DNA of 64,000 nt. It comes from Sphingomonas sp. BK580. Its GTDB lineage: Bacteria; Pseudomonadota; Alphaproteobacteria; Sphingomonadales; Sphingomonadaceae. Location: NCBI RefSeq assembly GCF_014194975.1, contig NZ_JACIAY010000005.1:124001-188000 (forward strand). Direction: 5' to 3'. The position numbers were made by a program, and so were the translations under genes. This document shows positions 21,283 through 29,255 of this stretch, piece after piece (the stretch's first letter is position 1; every line of letters begins with the position of its first letter). Below the pieces are notes generated by a model. It ran no database searches. It was not told the DNA's origin and saw only the letters and a list, made by a program, of their open reading frames with translations.

Positions 21283-22053
21283 ATGCGCGCGATCATCGCC
21301 GCCGTACTGCTGCCGCTGGCGGCCTGCGGCAACAGCTTCACGCAGGACGACAGCCCCGGCATCCCGGGCACGGGCAGCGGCAACCAGCGCAGCTTCCCGG
21401 TCGCCGGCTTCGACTCGGTCGAGCTCGCCGGCAGCGACGACGTCAGCGTGCGAGTCGGCGGCGGCTTCGCCGTCACCGCCGAGGGCGACGCCGAGGCGCT
21501 CGACAAACTCAAGATCACGCGCGACGGCGCCACGCTGCGAGTGTCCCGCCGCAACGGCCGCTCGCGCGGGCACGCGCGCGTGACGGTGACGATGCCCGCG
21601 ATCAGGGGTGCGGTCCTGGCCGGCTCGGGCAATCTCTCGGTCGATCGGGTCGAGGCGCGCGCGTTCAAGGCGAAGCTCGCGGGCTCGGGCAACCTCACCG
21701 TGGCGACGCTGCGTGCCGAGGAGGCCGACGTCTCGATCGCCGGCTCGGGCAACGCCGCCCTCACCGGTCGCTCGGGCACACTCGACCTGTCGATCGCGGG
21801 CTCGGGCAGCGTCACGCTGGCGGGCGAGAGCGATCGGCTCGACGTCTCGATCGCGGGGTCGGGCGACGTGGCGGGCGAGCGGCTGGTCGCCAAGGCCGCC
21901 GACATCAAGGTGATGGGGTCGGGCAGCGTCCGCGCGACGGTCGACGGCCGGGCCGAGGTGATGGCGATGGGCTCGGGCGACGTCGATCTCGGGCCGCGCG
22001 CGCGCTGCTCGGTCCGCAAGATGGGCTCGGGCAGCGTGCGGTGCGGCGGCTGA
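21283..22053 (+). CDS. Head-GIN domain (DUF2807) lipoprotein
   Basis: A 256-residue exported protein. MRAIIAAVLLPLAACGNSF is a lipoprotein signal with Cys15. The body is a beta-helix-like DUF2807 repeat domain: the short unit (L/I)AGSGN/D(L/V) recurs about ten times at roughly 20-residue spacing (AGSGNLSVD, AGSGNLTVA, AGSGNAALT, AGSGSVTLA, AGSGDVAGE, MGSGSVRAT). The family is widespread and uncharacterised, probably periplasmic adhesion or sensor-like. It is followed by a second, diverged DUF2807 gene whose start lies inside its 3' end. Confidence 0.85.
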   Translation: MRAIIAAVLLPLAACGNSFTQDDSPGIPGTGSGNQRSFPVAGFDSVELAGSDDVSVRVGGGFAVTAEGDAEALDKLKITRDGATLRVSRRNGRSRGHARVTVTMPAIRGAVLAGSGNLSVDRVEARAFKAKLAGSGNLTVATLRAEEADVSIAGSGNAALTGRSGTLDLSIAGSGSVTLAGESDRLDVSIAGSGDVAGERLVAKAADIKVMGSGSVRATVDGRAEVMAMGSGDVDLGPRARCSVRKMGSGSVRCGG

Positions 22054-22721
22054 CTCCCGCCGTCGCGCTGCTCGCGCTCGCCGCCGCGCCGGCGACCGCC
22101 GCGGAGCGGCGCTGGTCGGTCGCCACGGTCGAGCGGCTGCGGGTCGAGACGCCGGCGACGGTGCGCGTCGTCGTCGCGGCGCCGGGCGGTGCGGGCACCG
22201 GCGTCGCGGCGAGCGCGACCGACCCGGCGTCGCTCGACGCGCTGAAGGTGGAGGCGAGCGGGGGGACGTTGGTCCTGCGCGGCGGGTCGGCGAGCGCTGG
22301 AGCGATCGTGACGGTGGTCGCGCCGCGGCTCGCCTGGGTCGCGGTCTATGCCGGGTCGCGCGTGACGATCGCGGCGATGCGCGGCGAGCGCGTCGACCTG
22401 TCGGCCGCCGCGGGGTCGATCGACGCGGCGGCGATCGACGCGGCGCGCGTGAGCGCGACGCTCGCAGGCGACGCGACGATCACGCTGACCGGCCGCGCGC
22501 CCGACGCGACGCTGATCGCCAACGGCTCCGGCACGATCGACGCGAGAGCGCTCGCGACGCAGCGGCTGACGGCGCGCGGCGCGGGCGACTCGATCGTGCG
22601 CGCCGCTGCGTCACAGACGGCGACGGTGGTGGCGATCCAGAACGCGCAGGTCAGCGTCGCCGGGCGCCCGCGGTGCGACGTGCGCGCCGTCGCGCCGGCG
22701 ACGGTGACGTGCGCGCGATGA
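22041..22721 (+). CDS. Second exported DUF2807-like protein
   Basis: A 226-residue protein starting at GTG 22041, 13 nt inside the upstream gene. MRRLTPAVALLALAAAPATA is a clean signal peptide, which fixes the start. The body is the same kind of short beta-repeat (DALKVEASGGTLVLRGG, IVTVVAPRLAWVAVYAGSRV, ANGSGTIDARAL) but with far less regular GSG turns. Two cysteines near the C-terminus (RCDVRAVAPATVTCAR) may pair. It looks like a diverged tandem copy co-translated with the lipoprotein. Function unknown. Confidence 0.75.
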   Translation: MRRLTPAVALLALAAAPATAAERRWSVATVERLRVETPATVRVVVAAPGGAGTGVAASATDPASLDALKVEASGGTLVLRGGSASAGAIVTVVAPRLAWVAVYAGSRVTIAAMRGERVDLSAAAGSIDAAAIDAARVSATLAGDATITLTGRAPDATLIANGSGTIDARALATQRLTARGAGDSIVRAAASQTATVVAIQNAQVSVAGRPRCDVRAVAPATVTCAR

Positions 22722-22750
22722 GGTGCTGCCGCTGAGTGAGAGCCTGCCCG

Positions 22751-22793
22751 TCTCCTCGGTCATCCCGGGCCGAGTCCGGGATGACCGAGGAGA
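22751..22793. repeat. Perfect 18-bp hairpin, compact GTCATCCCGG element
   Basis: TCTCCTCGGTCATCCCGG (22751-22768) is exactly complementary to 22776-22793 across a 7-nt loop. It lies between the convergent DUF2807 and M13 peptidase genes, so it may stop transcription from both sides, although there is no T-tract. The GTCATCCCGG arm is shared with the larger elements at 12537, 32402 and 34977. Confidence 0.8.
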
Positions 22794-22843
22794 GGAGAGG
22801 GAGCATCGTCCTACCTTCGCAGGTAAGGAGCCGCGACGCCCCC

Positions 22844-24922
22844 TCACCAGATCCGCACGCGGTCCTTCGGCGCGACGTACTGCTTCTGCGACGGGTCGAT
22901 CTTCCACGCCGCATACCAGGCGTCGACGTTGCGCAGCGGGTTGACCGCGCGGATCTGCCCCGGCGAGTGCGGGTCGCTGACGAGCTGCTGGCGCAGCGCC
23001 TCGTCGCGGAACAAGGTGCGCCACACCTGCCCCCAGCCGAGGAAGAAGCGCTGGTCGCCGGTGAAGCCGTCGATCACCGGCGCGCGCTTGCCCCCGAGCG
23101 AGGCGTGATAGGCGTCGAGCGAGATCAGCACGCCGCCGAGGTCGCCGATGTTCTCGCCCATCGAGGCGCGCCCGTTGATGTGGACGCCGGGCAGGCCGGG
23201 GAAGGTATAGGCCTCGTACTGCGCGCCGAGCCGCGCCGCCTGCGCCTCGAACTTGGTCGCGTCCTCGGCGGTCCACCAGTCGCGCAGCACGCCGCGCCCG
23301 TCCGACTTGCGGCCCTGGTCGTCGAAGCCGTGGCTGATCTCGTGGCCGATCACGCCGCCGATCCCGCCGTAGTTGATCGCGTCGTCCGCCTGCGGATCGA
23401 AGAAGGGCGGCTGCAGGATGGCGGCGGGGAAGACGATCTCGTTCTTCACCGAGCTGTAGTAAGCGTTCACCGTCTGCGGCGTCATGCCCCACTCGGCCTT
23501 GTCGACCGGGCGCGCGATGCGGGCACGGTCATAGTCCCACTCGAACCGCGTCGCACGCTCGGCGTTGCCGACGAGATCGCCCGCGCGCACCTCCAGCCCG
23601 CTATAGTCGCGCCACTTCGAGGGGTAGCCGACCTTGACGGTGAAGCCCTGCAGCTTGTCGAGCGCCTGGGTCTTGGTCGCGGGGCTCATCCACGCCAGGT
23701 TCCTGATCCGCCCGGCGAGCGCGACGCGCAGGTTGCCGACCAGCGTGTCCATCTTCGCCTTCGACTCGGGCGGGAAGTAGAGCGCGACATAGTCGCGGCC
23801 GATGCCCTCGCCGATCGCATTCTCGGTGAAGCCCACCGCGCGCTTCCAGCGCTCGCGCTGCTGCGGCTGGCCGTTGAGGAACTTGGAGCGGAAGTCGAAC
23901 TCGGCGTCGACGAAGCGGCGCGACAGCAGCGGCGCGACGTCGTCGGCGGTGCGGAACGCCGCCCAGGCCTTGAGCGTGGCGAGGTCGGTGGCGGCGAACA
24001 GCGCGGCGATCTTCGGGAAAGCGGTGTTCTGCGCGACGATCGCGCGGTCCGCCGCGCCGAGCCCGGCCGCCTGCCAGTAAGCGTCCCACGCGAAGCCCGG
24101 CGCCTGCGCCTTCAACTCGGCGAGCGTCATCGGGTTGTAGGTCTTGTCGCGGTCGCGGCTCTCGGCGCGGGTCCAGTGCGCCTGGGCGAGCTTGGTCTCC
24201 ATGTCGACCACCCGCTCCGCCGCGGCAGCGGCGTCGGGCCAGTTCGCCATCGTCAGCATCTGCGCGACATATTGGCGGTAGCGCGCCACCTGCGGCGCGA
24301 ACTTGGGGTCGAGGTACAATTCGCGGTCGCCCAGGCCGAGCCCCGACTGGCGCAGGTAGAGCGCGTAGACCTCGGGGCGCTTGGCGTCGTCGCTCACCCC
24401 GGCGCTGACGAAGCTGGCGCCGAAGCCGCCGACCGAGCGCCCCATCAGCCGCGCGATATCGTCCTTGCTCGTCGCCGCGGTGATCGGGCGCAGCCGCTCG
24501 GCCAGCGGCGCGGCGTCGGCGCGCTCGGCCGCGGCGGTGTCCATGAAGCCGGTGTAGAGCAGCGCCGCCTTGGCGCGGTCGGGGTGCGCGGTGTCGCTCG
24601 CGCTATAGCCGGTGATCAGCGCGCGTAGCCGCTGCTCAGAGAGCTCGCGCAGCACCGCGAAGGCGCCGTAGGAGGAGCGGTCCGCCGGGATCTGCGTGCG
24701 CGCCACCCAGGCGCCGTTGACGAAGCGGAACCAGTCGTCGCCGGGGCGGACGCTGCGGTCCATGCCGGTGAGATCGAAGCCCCAGGCGCCGTAGCGGGTC
24801 GCGCCGGCGTCGGGCGCCGCGGCGGCGGTGGGCGCGGGCGCGGCCTGCTGGTCGCGGCTCAGCGCGGGGGCGGCGAGGACGAGGCCGGCGGTCGCCGCCA
24901 GCAGCACGCTCTTCAGGGTCAC
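22844..24922 (-). CDS. M13 family zinc metallopeptidase
   Basis: A 692-residue exported neprilysin/PepO-type endopeptidase. Zinc motif HEISH in GVIGHEISHGFDDQGR, with the third ligand in ENIGDLGGV (the family usually has ENIADLGG). NAYYSSVKNEIVFPAAILQP is the conserved substrate-binding NAYY segment, and the C-terminus ends in RIW as usual. The start is GTG 24922, with GGAGA about 8 nt before it and signal peptide MTLKSVLLAATAGLVLAAPA; the longer in-frame reading to 25177 has no signal peptide. Expected to cleave small peptides in the periplasm. Confidence 0.92.
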   Translation of the reverse strand: MTLKSVLLAATAGLVLAAPALSRDQQAAPAPTAAAAPDAGATRYGAWGFDLTGMDRSVRPGDDWFRFVNGAWVARTQIPADRSSYGAFAVLRELSEQRLRALITGYSASDTAHPDRAKAALLYTGFMDTAAAERADAAPLAERLRPITAATSKDDIARLMGRSVGGFGASFVSAGVSDDAKRPEVYALYLRQSGLGLGDRELYLDPKFAPQVARYRQYVAQMLTMANWPDAAAAAERVVDMETKLAQAHWTRAESRDRDKTYNPMTLAELKAQAPGFAWDAYWQAAGLGAADRAIVAQNTAFPKIAALFAATDLATLKAWAAFRTADDVAPLLSRRFVDAEFDFRSKFLNGQPQQRERWKRAVGFTENAIGEGIGRDYVALYFPPESKAKMDTLVGNLRVALAGRIRNLAWMSPATKTQALDKLQGFTVKVGYPSKWRDYSGLEVRAGDLVGNAERATRFEWDYDRARIARPVDKAEWGMTPQTVNAYYSSVKNEIVFPAAILQPPFFDPQADDAINYGGIGGVIGHEISHGFDDQGRKSDGRGVLRDWWTAEDATKFEAQAARLGAQYEAYTFPGLPGVHINGRASMGENIGDLGGVLISLDAYHASLGGKRAPVIDGFTGDQRFFLGWGQVWRTLFRDEALRQQLVSDPHSPGQIRAVNPLRNVDAWYAAWKIDPSQKQYVAPKDRVRIW

Positions 24923-25265
24923 GGGATCGTCTCCGGGCAGAATAGTAACTTTTGGTATGAGAAGGCGGTGCCACGTGGCGACGGGGGAGGCAATAGGCCA
25001 GTGCTGCTGCCGGGTCGTGTCGGCCGTGCTGGGCCGCTGAACGCTTTCCTTATCGTGTGACGCGGTTATGGCGGTCGCGCTCGGGTGACCGGAGTGCGTT
25101 GCCGGCACCGCTTCGTGCGCGGCGCTGGGTTCCGGCGTGCGCAGGAACACGGTCGGTTCACGGGTGCTCCTGCACACGCAGGAGCCCAGGGCCGCTGGCG
25201 CGACACGGGCGGCGTAGAACTCCGTGCGCCCGATGAATGGTCATGACAGTGAGATCGCCCGACCC
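24923..25265. other. Divergent intergenic region, M13 peptidase / beta-lactamase
   Basis: A 343-bp gap that should hold both promoters. The palindromic element at 25125-25190 takes up part of it. No LysR-type regulator gene is present next to the beta-lactamase and no operator could be recognised. Confidence 0.45.
25125..25190. repeat. Dispersed palindromic element, family A copy 3
   Basis: Two hairpins: GTTCCGGCGTGCGCAGGAAC and GTGCTCCTGCACACGCAGGA then GC, followed by CCCAGGGC. The CCCAGGGC tail is shared with the copy at 61542-61619. Confidence 0.65.
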
Positions 25266-26288
25266 ATGTCCCCGCACCGCCTGATCGCCCCGCTGCTCGC
25301 CGCGCTCGCGCTGGCCGCACCGGGGACGCCCGCCGCGGCGCGCGACCGCGGCGCGGTGCGCCCGCAGCCGCCGGCGCGGCTGCTCAACGCGGTCGAGGCG
25401 CTCGGCCAACGCTTCCCCGGGGCGGTCGGCATCTCGGTGCGCGACGTGGAGCGCGGCTGGACCGTCTCGTGGCAGGGCGGCACGCGCCGGCCGCAGCAGA
25501 GCGTGAGCAAATTGTGGGTCGCGCTCGCCACCTTCGACGCGATCGATCGCGGCGCGCTCAGCCTGCGCAAGACCGTGACGGTGCGGCGCGGCGACCTCAC
25601 CCTGTTCCACCAGCCGATCCGCGCGCGCGTCGGCGCCGGCGGGCTGCGCATCACGATCGCCGGCCTGCTCGACTGCGCGCTGACGCGCAGCGACAACACC
25701 TGCAACGACGTGCTGCTGCGCCAGGTCGGCGGCCCCGCCGCGGTGCGGCGGACGCTGGCGCGCAAGGGGATCAGCGGCGTCACCTTCGGTCCCGGCGAGC
25801 GGCTGCTCCAGGCGCGCACCGCCGGGTTGACGTGGCGCGATTCGTGGGCGGGCGGCGACGGCTTCCTGCGCGCGCGCGCGCGGCTGAGCCTCGCCGCGCG
25901 GCGCCGCGCGCTCGACCGCTACGTCGCCAGCCCGCCCGACGGCGCCTCGGCCGACGGCGTCACGCTCGGACTGGCGCGGCTGGCGCAGGGGCGACTGCTG
26001 AGCCGGGCGTCGACCGCGCGGATGCTGGCGCTGATGCGCGCGAGCCGCACCGGCCCGCTGCGGCTGCGCTCGGGGCTGGGGCGCGGCTGGACGCTCGCGC
26101 ACAAGACCGGGACCGGACAGGAGCTGGCGGGCACCGCGACGGGCACCAACGACGTCGGGCTGCTCACCGCGCCCGACGGGCATCGCTACGCGGTGGCGGT
26201 GCTGATCGCGCGGACACGCGCGCCGCTGCCGGCGCGGCTGCGCCTGATGGGCGACGTCACGCGCGCGGTGGTGCGCGTGCACCGCTGA
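25266..26288 (+). CDS. bla: Class A beta-lactamase, divergent
   Basis: A 340-residue exported serine beta-lactamase-like enzyme. From ATG 25266 (signal peptide to about residue 25), the nucleophile motif SVSK is at 79-82, SDN at 142-144 and KTG at 280-282. Spacing from SDN to E178 is 36 residues, as in class A enzymes (S130 to E166), so E178 in GERLLQ should be the deacylating glutamate; the usual following Asn (E-x-x-L-N) is Gln. From E178 to KTG is about 34 residues longer than usual, with a basic LRARARLSLAARRRALDRY helix in between. A real beta-lactamase is likely; activity spectrum cannot be judged. A start 14 codons upstream is less likely because it would precede the signal peptide. 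Confidence 0.83.
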   Translation: MSPHRLIAPLLAALALAAPGTPAAARDRGAVRPQPPARLLNAVEALGQRFPGAVGISVRDVERGWTVSWQGGTRRPQQSVSKLWVALATFDAIDRGALSLRKTVTVRRGDLTLFHQPIRARVGAGGLRITIAGLLDCALTRSDNTCNDVLLRQVGGPAAVRRTLARKGISGVTFGPGERLLQARTAGLTWRDSWAGGDGFLRARARLSLAARRRALDRYVASPPDGASADGVTLGLARLAQGRLLSRASTARMLALMRASRTGPLRLRSGLGRGWTLAHKTGTGQELAGTATGTNDVGLLTAPDGHRYAVAVLIARTRAPLPARLRLMGDVTRAVVRVHR

Positions 26289-26369
26289 GCCGGCGGGTTG
26301 ATCCGAGTCACTGGCGTCGCGACGAAATCCGGCGCAGCCTGCGGCCTCATCGTCCCGGAGACCTGCCGC

Positions 26370-26804
26370 ATGCGTCCTGCCCTGATCGCGCTCCCCCTCG
26401 CCCTGCTCGCCCCGCTCGCGCTGACCGCGGCCGCGCCCAAGGCGGCGCTCGACCCGCGTACCGCGCTCTACGAGCTGCGCACCTATTATCCCGCGCCGGG
26501 CAAACTGGCGGCGCTCAACACGCGCTTCCGCGAGCACACGCTCGGCATCTTCAAGCGCCACGGCATGACCAATGTGGCCTATTGGAACGAGCTGCCCAGC
26601 GCCGACTATCCCGAGGGCCGCGTCGTCTACGTGCTCGCCTACCCCGACCGCGCCGCGCGCGACGCCGACTGGAAGGCGTTCGGCGCCGACCCCGAGTGGC
26701 AGAAGGTCGCCGCCGCGAGCGAGGTCAACGGCAAGATCGTGACCAAGGTCGACAGCGTGTTCATGACGATGACCGATTACTCGCCGCCGCTGCGGCTGAA
26801 GTGA
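26370..26804 (+). CDS. Exported NIPSNAP family protein
   Basis: A 144-residue protein. MRPALIALPLALLAPLALTA is a signal peptide, so ATG 26370 is chosen. The NIPSNAP ferredoxin-like fold is shown by ALYELRTYYPAPGKLAALNT near the start and YVLAYPDRAARDADWKAFGA in the middle. Bacterial members are uncharacterised and sometimes bind small ligands or haem. It follows the beta-lactamase gene by 81 bp on the same strand and may share its transcript. Confidence 0.8.
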   Translation: MRPALIALPLALLAPLALTAAAPKAALDPRTALYELRTYYPAPGKLAALNTRFREHTLGIFKRHGMTNVAYWNELPSADYPEGRVVYVLAYPDRAARDADWKAFGADPEWQKVAAASEVNGKIVTKVDSVFMTMTDYSPPLRLK

Positions 26805-26810
26805 GGAGCG

Positions 26811-26945
26811 ATCCTCCCCGGCACGGGGAGGGGACCGCCGCGCAGCGGTGGTGGACGGGGGCTTTCGCGAACGCTGCGCTGACGGGAGATCGCTTCCCAC
26901 CGCTCTTCGCCAAGCGGGAAGAGGTGGCTCAGGCCAAGCCCCCCT
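26811..26945. repeat. Dispersed palindromic element, CCTCCCC family copy 3
   Basis: Left end GATCCTCCCCGGCACGGGGA is identical in its first 20 bases to the copy at 8738. The middle is CCGCCGCGCAGCGGTGG followed by GACGGGGGC, and the right side ends GCCCCCCTAC with an inner CTTCCC/GGGAAG pair. More degraded than copies 1 and 2. Confidence 0.55.
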
Positions 26946-27010
26946 ACGGCCGCACGGCACCGCATCGCGCCTCGTTCGTTGTGCCCCCGCATCCAGCAGG
27001 AGACACACTC

Positions 27011-27199
27011 ATGGCCGACACCGCCACCACGTCGAACAAGAAGACCGCGCTCACCGATTCGCTCAAGACGCATTTCACCGGCGACGCGCCGCTGACCGAG
27101 AAGGCGCGCGGCTTCGCCAAGGAGCGACCCTGGACCAGCGCCGCCTTCGTCGGTGTCGCCGCGCTCGCGGTGCTCAACACGCTGCGCGGGCGGAGCTGA
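27011..27199 (+). CDS. Small ElaB/DUF883-like protein
   Basis: A 62-residue protein. A polar, helical N-terminal half (MADTATTSNKKTALTDSLKT) leads into FAKERPWTSAAFVGVAALAV, then LNTLRGRS. The RPWTSAAFVGVAALAV segment is the single C-terminal membrane helix typical of ElaB/YgaM/DUF883 inner-membrane proteins that associate with ribosomes or stress responses. Only the C-terminal part of that domain is present. The position after a palindromic element suggests its own transcript. Confidence 0.65.
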   Translation: MADTATTSNKKTALTDSLKTHFTGDAPLTEKARGFAKERPWTSAAFVGVAALAVLNTLRGRS

Positions 27200-27218
27200 G
27201 CCGGAGCGGCCGCGGCGC

Positions 27219-29150
27219 TCAGTTCGCCGCGGCCGCCGCATGGGCGGGCGAGTCCGCCGCGACCGGCAGCCACACCGCGCTCGCCGCGTCGCCGCCCCAG
27301 CGCACCGTCTGGGTCGCCTTCACGTAATCGCGCGGCTTCGCGTCCATGATCGACGGCACCCAGCTCTGCGGGTTGCGGTCGTAGAGCGGGAACAGCGTCG
27401 ACTGCACCTGCACCATGATGCGGTGCCCCGGCAGGAAGACGTGGTCGACGTTGGGCAGCGACCAGCCGAATTTATAGGTCTTGCCCGGCGTCAGCGCCGC
27501 GGGCGTGGCGAAGCCGCCCACGTAGCGGCCGCGGAAGATCTCGATCCCGAGCGCGAGCTGATAGCCCGCCATCGCCGGATCGGCGCTGTTCTCGTCGGGA
27601 TAGACGTCGATCAGCTTGACCACGAAGTCGCCGTCGCGCCCGGTCGTCGCGGCGCGCAGGTCGACCTTGGGCGCGCCCTTGATGTGGACCGGGCGGTCGA
27701 GCACCGCGCCGGTGTAGCTCAGCACGTCGGGGCGACCGTCGACGAAGCGCTGGTCGTGGACCAGCCAGGTGCGCCACTCCTCGCCCTGCATGTGGATCGG
27801 GCGCGGCAGCATCGGCACCGGCTTGGCCGGGTCGGAGACATAGCTGTCGCTCCCCGCCGCGGGCTTCTGCCACGACAGCGAGGCACCGGCGGCGAGATAC
27901 AGCGGCCTGTACTGGCCGGCGGGCCAGCGCGGCGACACCTCCCAGCGGTCCTCGCCGGTGGCGTAGGTGAGCACCGGCGGCGTGTCGCACGGCGCCGGCT
28001 CGGTCTTGAGGTGGCAGTCGAGGAACGGCTTCATCCAGCGCGTGCGGAACTGCCGCCCGGTGTCGCCCTCCCACTTCAGCGGGCCGAGCTCGCGCGCCTC
28101 ATAGTTGACCTGCGAGTGGCGCCACGGCCCGATCACGAGGCTGACGAGCCGGTTGTCCGGGTCCTGCCCTTCCAGCGCCTGGTAGACCGCGGGGGCGCCG
28201 TAGCTGTCCTCCTGGTCCCACTGGCCGACGACGAGCATGGTCGGCACGGTCAGCTTTCGGGCGCCGAGCAGTTTGTCGACCGCCTGCCCCTGCCACCATG
28301 AATCATAGCTCGGATGCTCGAGCACCTTGCGCACCACCGGCAGGTCGAGCAGCCCGTAATGGCGCGCGTAATCGCCCGCCGAGCCGGCGGCGAGATAGGC
28401 GGCATATTCGTCGCCGCCCCCCTTCGGCACCGCACCGCCCCCCGCCTTCACCGTCTGCGACAGGTCATAGTCGAAGCCGAAGGTGCGGAAGGCGCCGTTG
28501 TGGAACCAGTCGTCGCCCATCCAGCCGTCGACCATCGGGCTCTGCGGCACCGCCGCTTTCAGTGCGGGATGCGGGTCGATCAGCGCCATCAGCGAGGTGA
28601 AGCCGAGATAGGACGAGCCGGTGATGCCGACCTTGCCGTTGCTCTCGCGCACGTTCTTCACCAGCCAGTCGATCGTGTCATAGGCGTCGGTGGCGTGATC
28701 GACCTTGGTGGCGTTGAGCGGCCCGCGCAGCGGCCGGTTCATGACATAATCGCCCTCGGACTTCCCCAGCCCGCGCACGTCCTGGTAGACGCGGATGTAG
28801 CCGTCATCGACGAACTCGGCGTCGGCGACGGGCAGGATCTCCTCGATGTGCTGGCTGCGGTTGCGGCTGGTCGCCTTGTCGGCGTCATAGGGCGTGCGGC
28901 TGAGCAGGATCGGCGCGTCATGCGCGCCCTTGCGGTAGACGATCACGGTGTACAATCGCGTGCCGTCGCGCATCGGCACCATCTCGGTGCGGCGGACGTA
29001 ATCGGCCTCGGGGCGCACCCAGTCGTAGCTGGCGACCTGCTCGTTCGCCATCGTGTCGGTGGGCGCGCGCTGCGCGCTCAGTGCCGCCGGCAGCGCCGCG
29101 GCGAGCAGGAACGGGGCGGCGCGGCGGGCGAGCGGGAGGCGGCGGGTCAT
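27219..29150 (-). CDS. Alpha-amino-acid ester hydrolase (CocE/NonD family)
   Basis: A 643-residue exported hydrolase starting at ATG 29150 with a signal peptide (LARRAAPFLLAAALPAALSA). Catalytic triad: Ser180 in GSSYLGF, Asp312 in GQWDQED, His345 in GPWRHSQVN. The acidic cluster that binds the substrate alpha-amino group in known enzymes is intact: Asp214 (MGDDWFHNGAF), Glu314 and Asp315. The Ser-to-Asp and Asp-x-Glu-Asp spacings match those I recall for the Acetobacter turbidans enzyme. The C-terminal jelly-roll domain is complete. Predicted to hydrolyse or acylate alpha-amino acid esters and amides, possibly including beta-lactam side chains. Convergent with the 62-residue gene. Confidence 0.88.
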   Translation of the reverse strand: MTRRLPLARRAAPFLLAAALPAALSAQRAPTDTMANEQVASYDWVRPEADYVRRTEMVPMRDGTRLYTVIVYRKGAHDAPILLSRTPYDADKATSRNRSQHIEEILPVADAEFVDDGYIRVYQDVRGLGKSEGDYVMNRPLRGPLNATKVDHATDAYDTIDWLVKNVRESNGKVGITGSSYLGFTSLMALIDPHPALKAAVPQSPMVDGWMGDDWFHNGAFRTFGFDYDLSQTVKAGGGAVPKGGGDEYAAYLAAGSAGDYARHYGLLDLPVVRKVLEHPSYDSWWQGQAVDKLLGARKLTVPTMLVVGQWDQEDSYGAPAVYQALEGQDPDNRLVSLVIGPWRHSQVNYEARELGPLKWEGDTGRQFRTRWMKPFLDCHLKTEPAPCDTPPVLTYATGEDRWEVSPRWPAGQYRPLYLAAGASLSWQKPAAGSDSYVSDPAKPVPMLPRPIHMQGEEWRTWLVHDQRFVDGRPDVLSYTGAVLDRPVHIKGAPKVDLRAATTGRDGDFVVKLIDVYPDENSADPAMAGYQLALGIEIFRGRYVGGFATPAALTPGKTYKFGWSLPNVDHVFLPGHRIMVQVQSTLFPLYDRNPQSWVPSIMDAKPRDYVKATQTVRWGGDAASAVWLPVAADSPAHAAAAAN

Positions 29151-29255
29151 GGCGCCTGAGGTGCCGGGACGCACGCGCGCGGTCAAGCGCGCCGCGCGGC
29201 CCTTGGCAGCCCCGTGCGACCTGCTATTCGTTGCGAAGAGACAATAGGTTGCGGC

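Noticed and set aside
21600..22040. GGCTCGGGC tandem repeats as a non-coding satellite
   Set aside because: They encode the GSG turns of the DUF2807 protein in frame and vary at third positions, so they are coding repeats.
25158..27008. 616-codon minus-strand frame across the beta-lactamase and NIPSNAP genes
   Set aside because: It would be antisense to two genes with signal peptides and catalytic motifs, and it starts inside a repeat.
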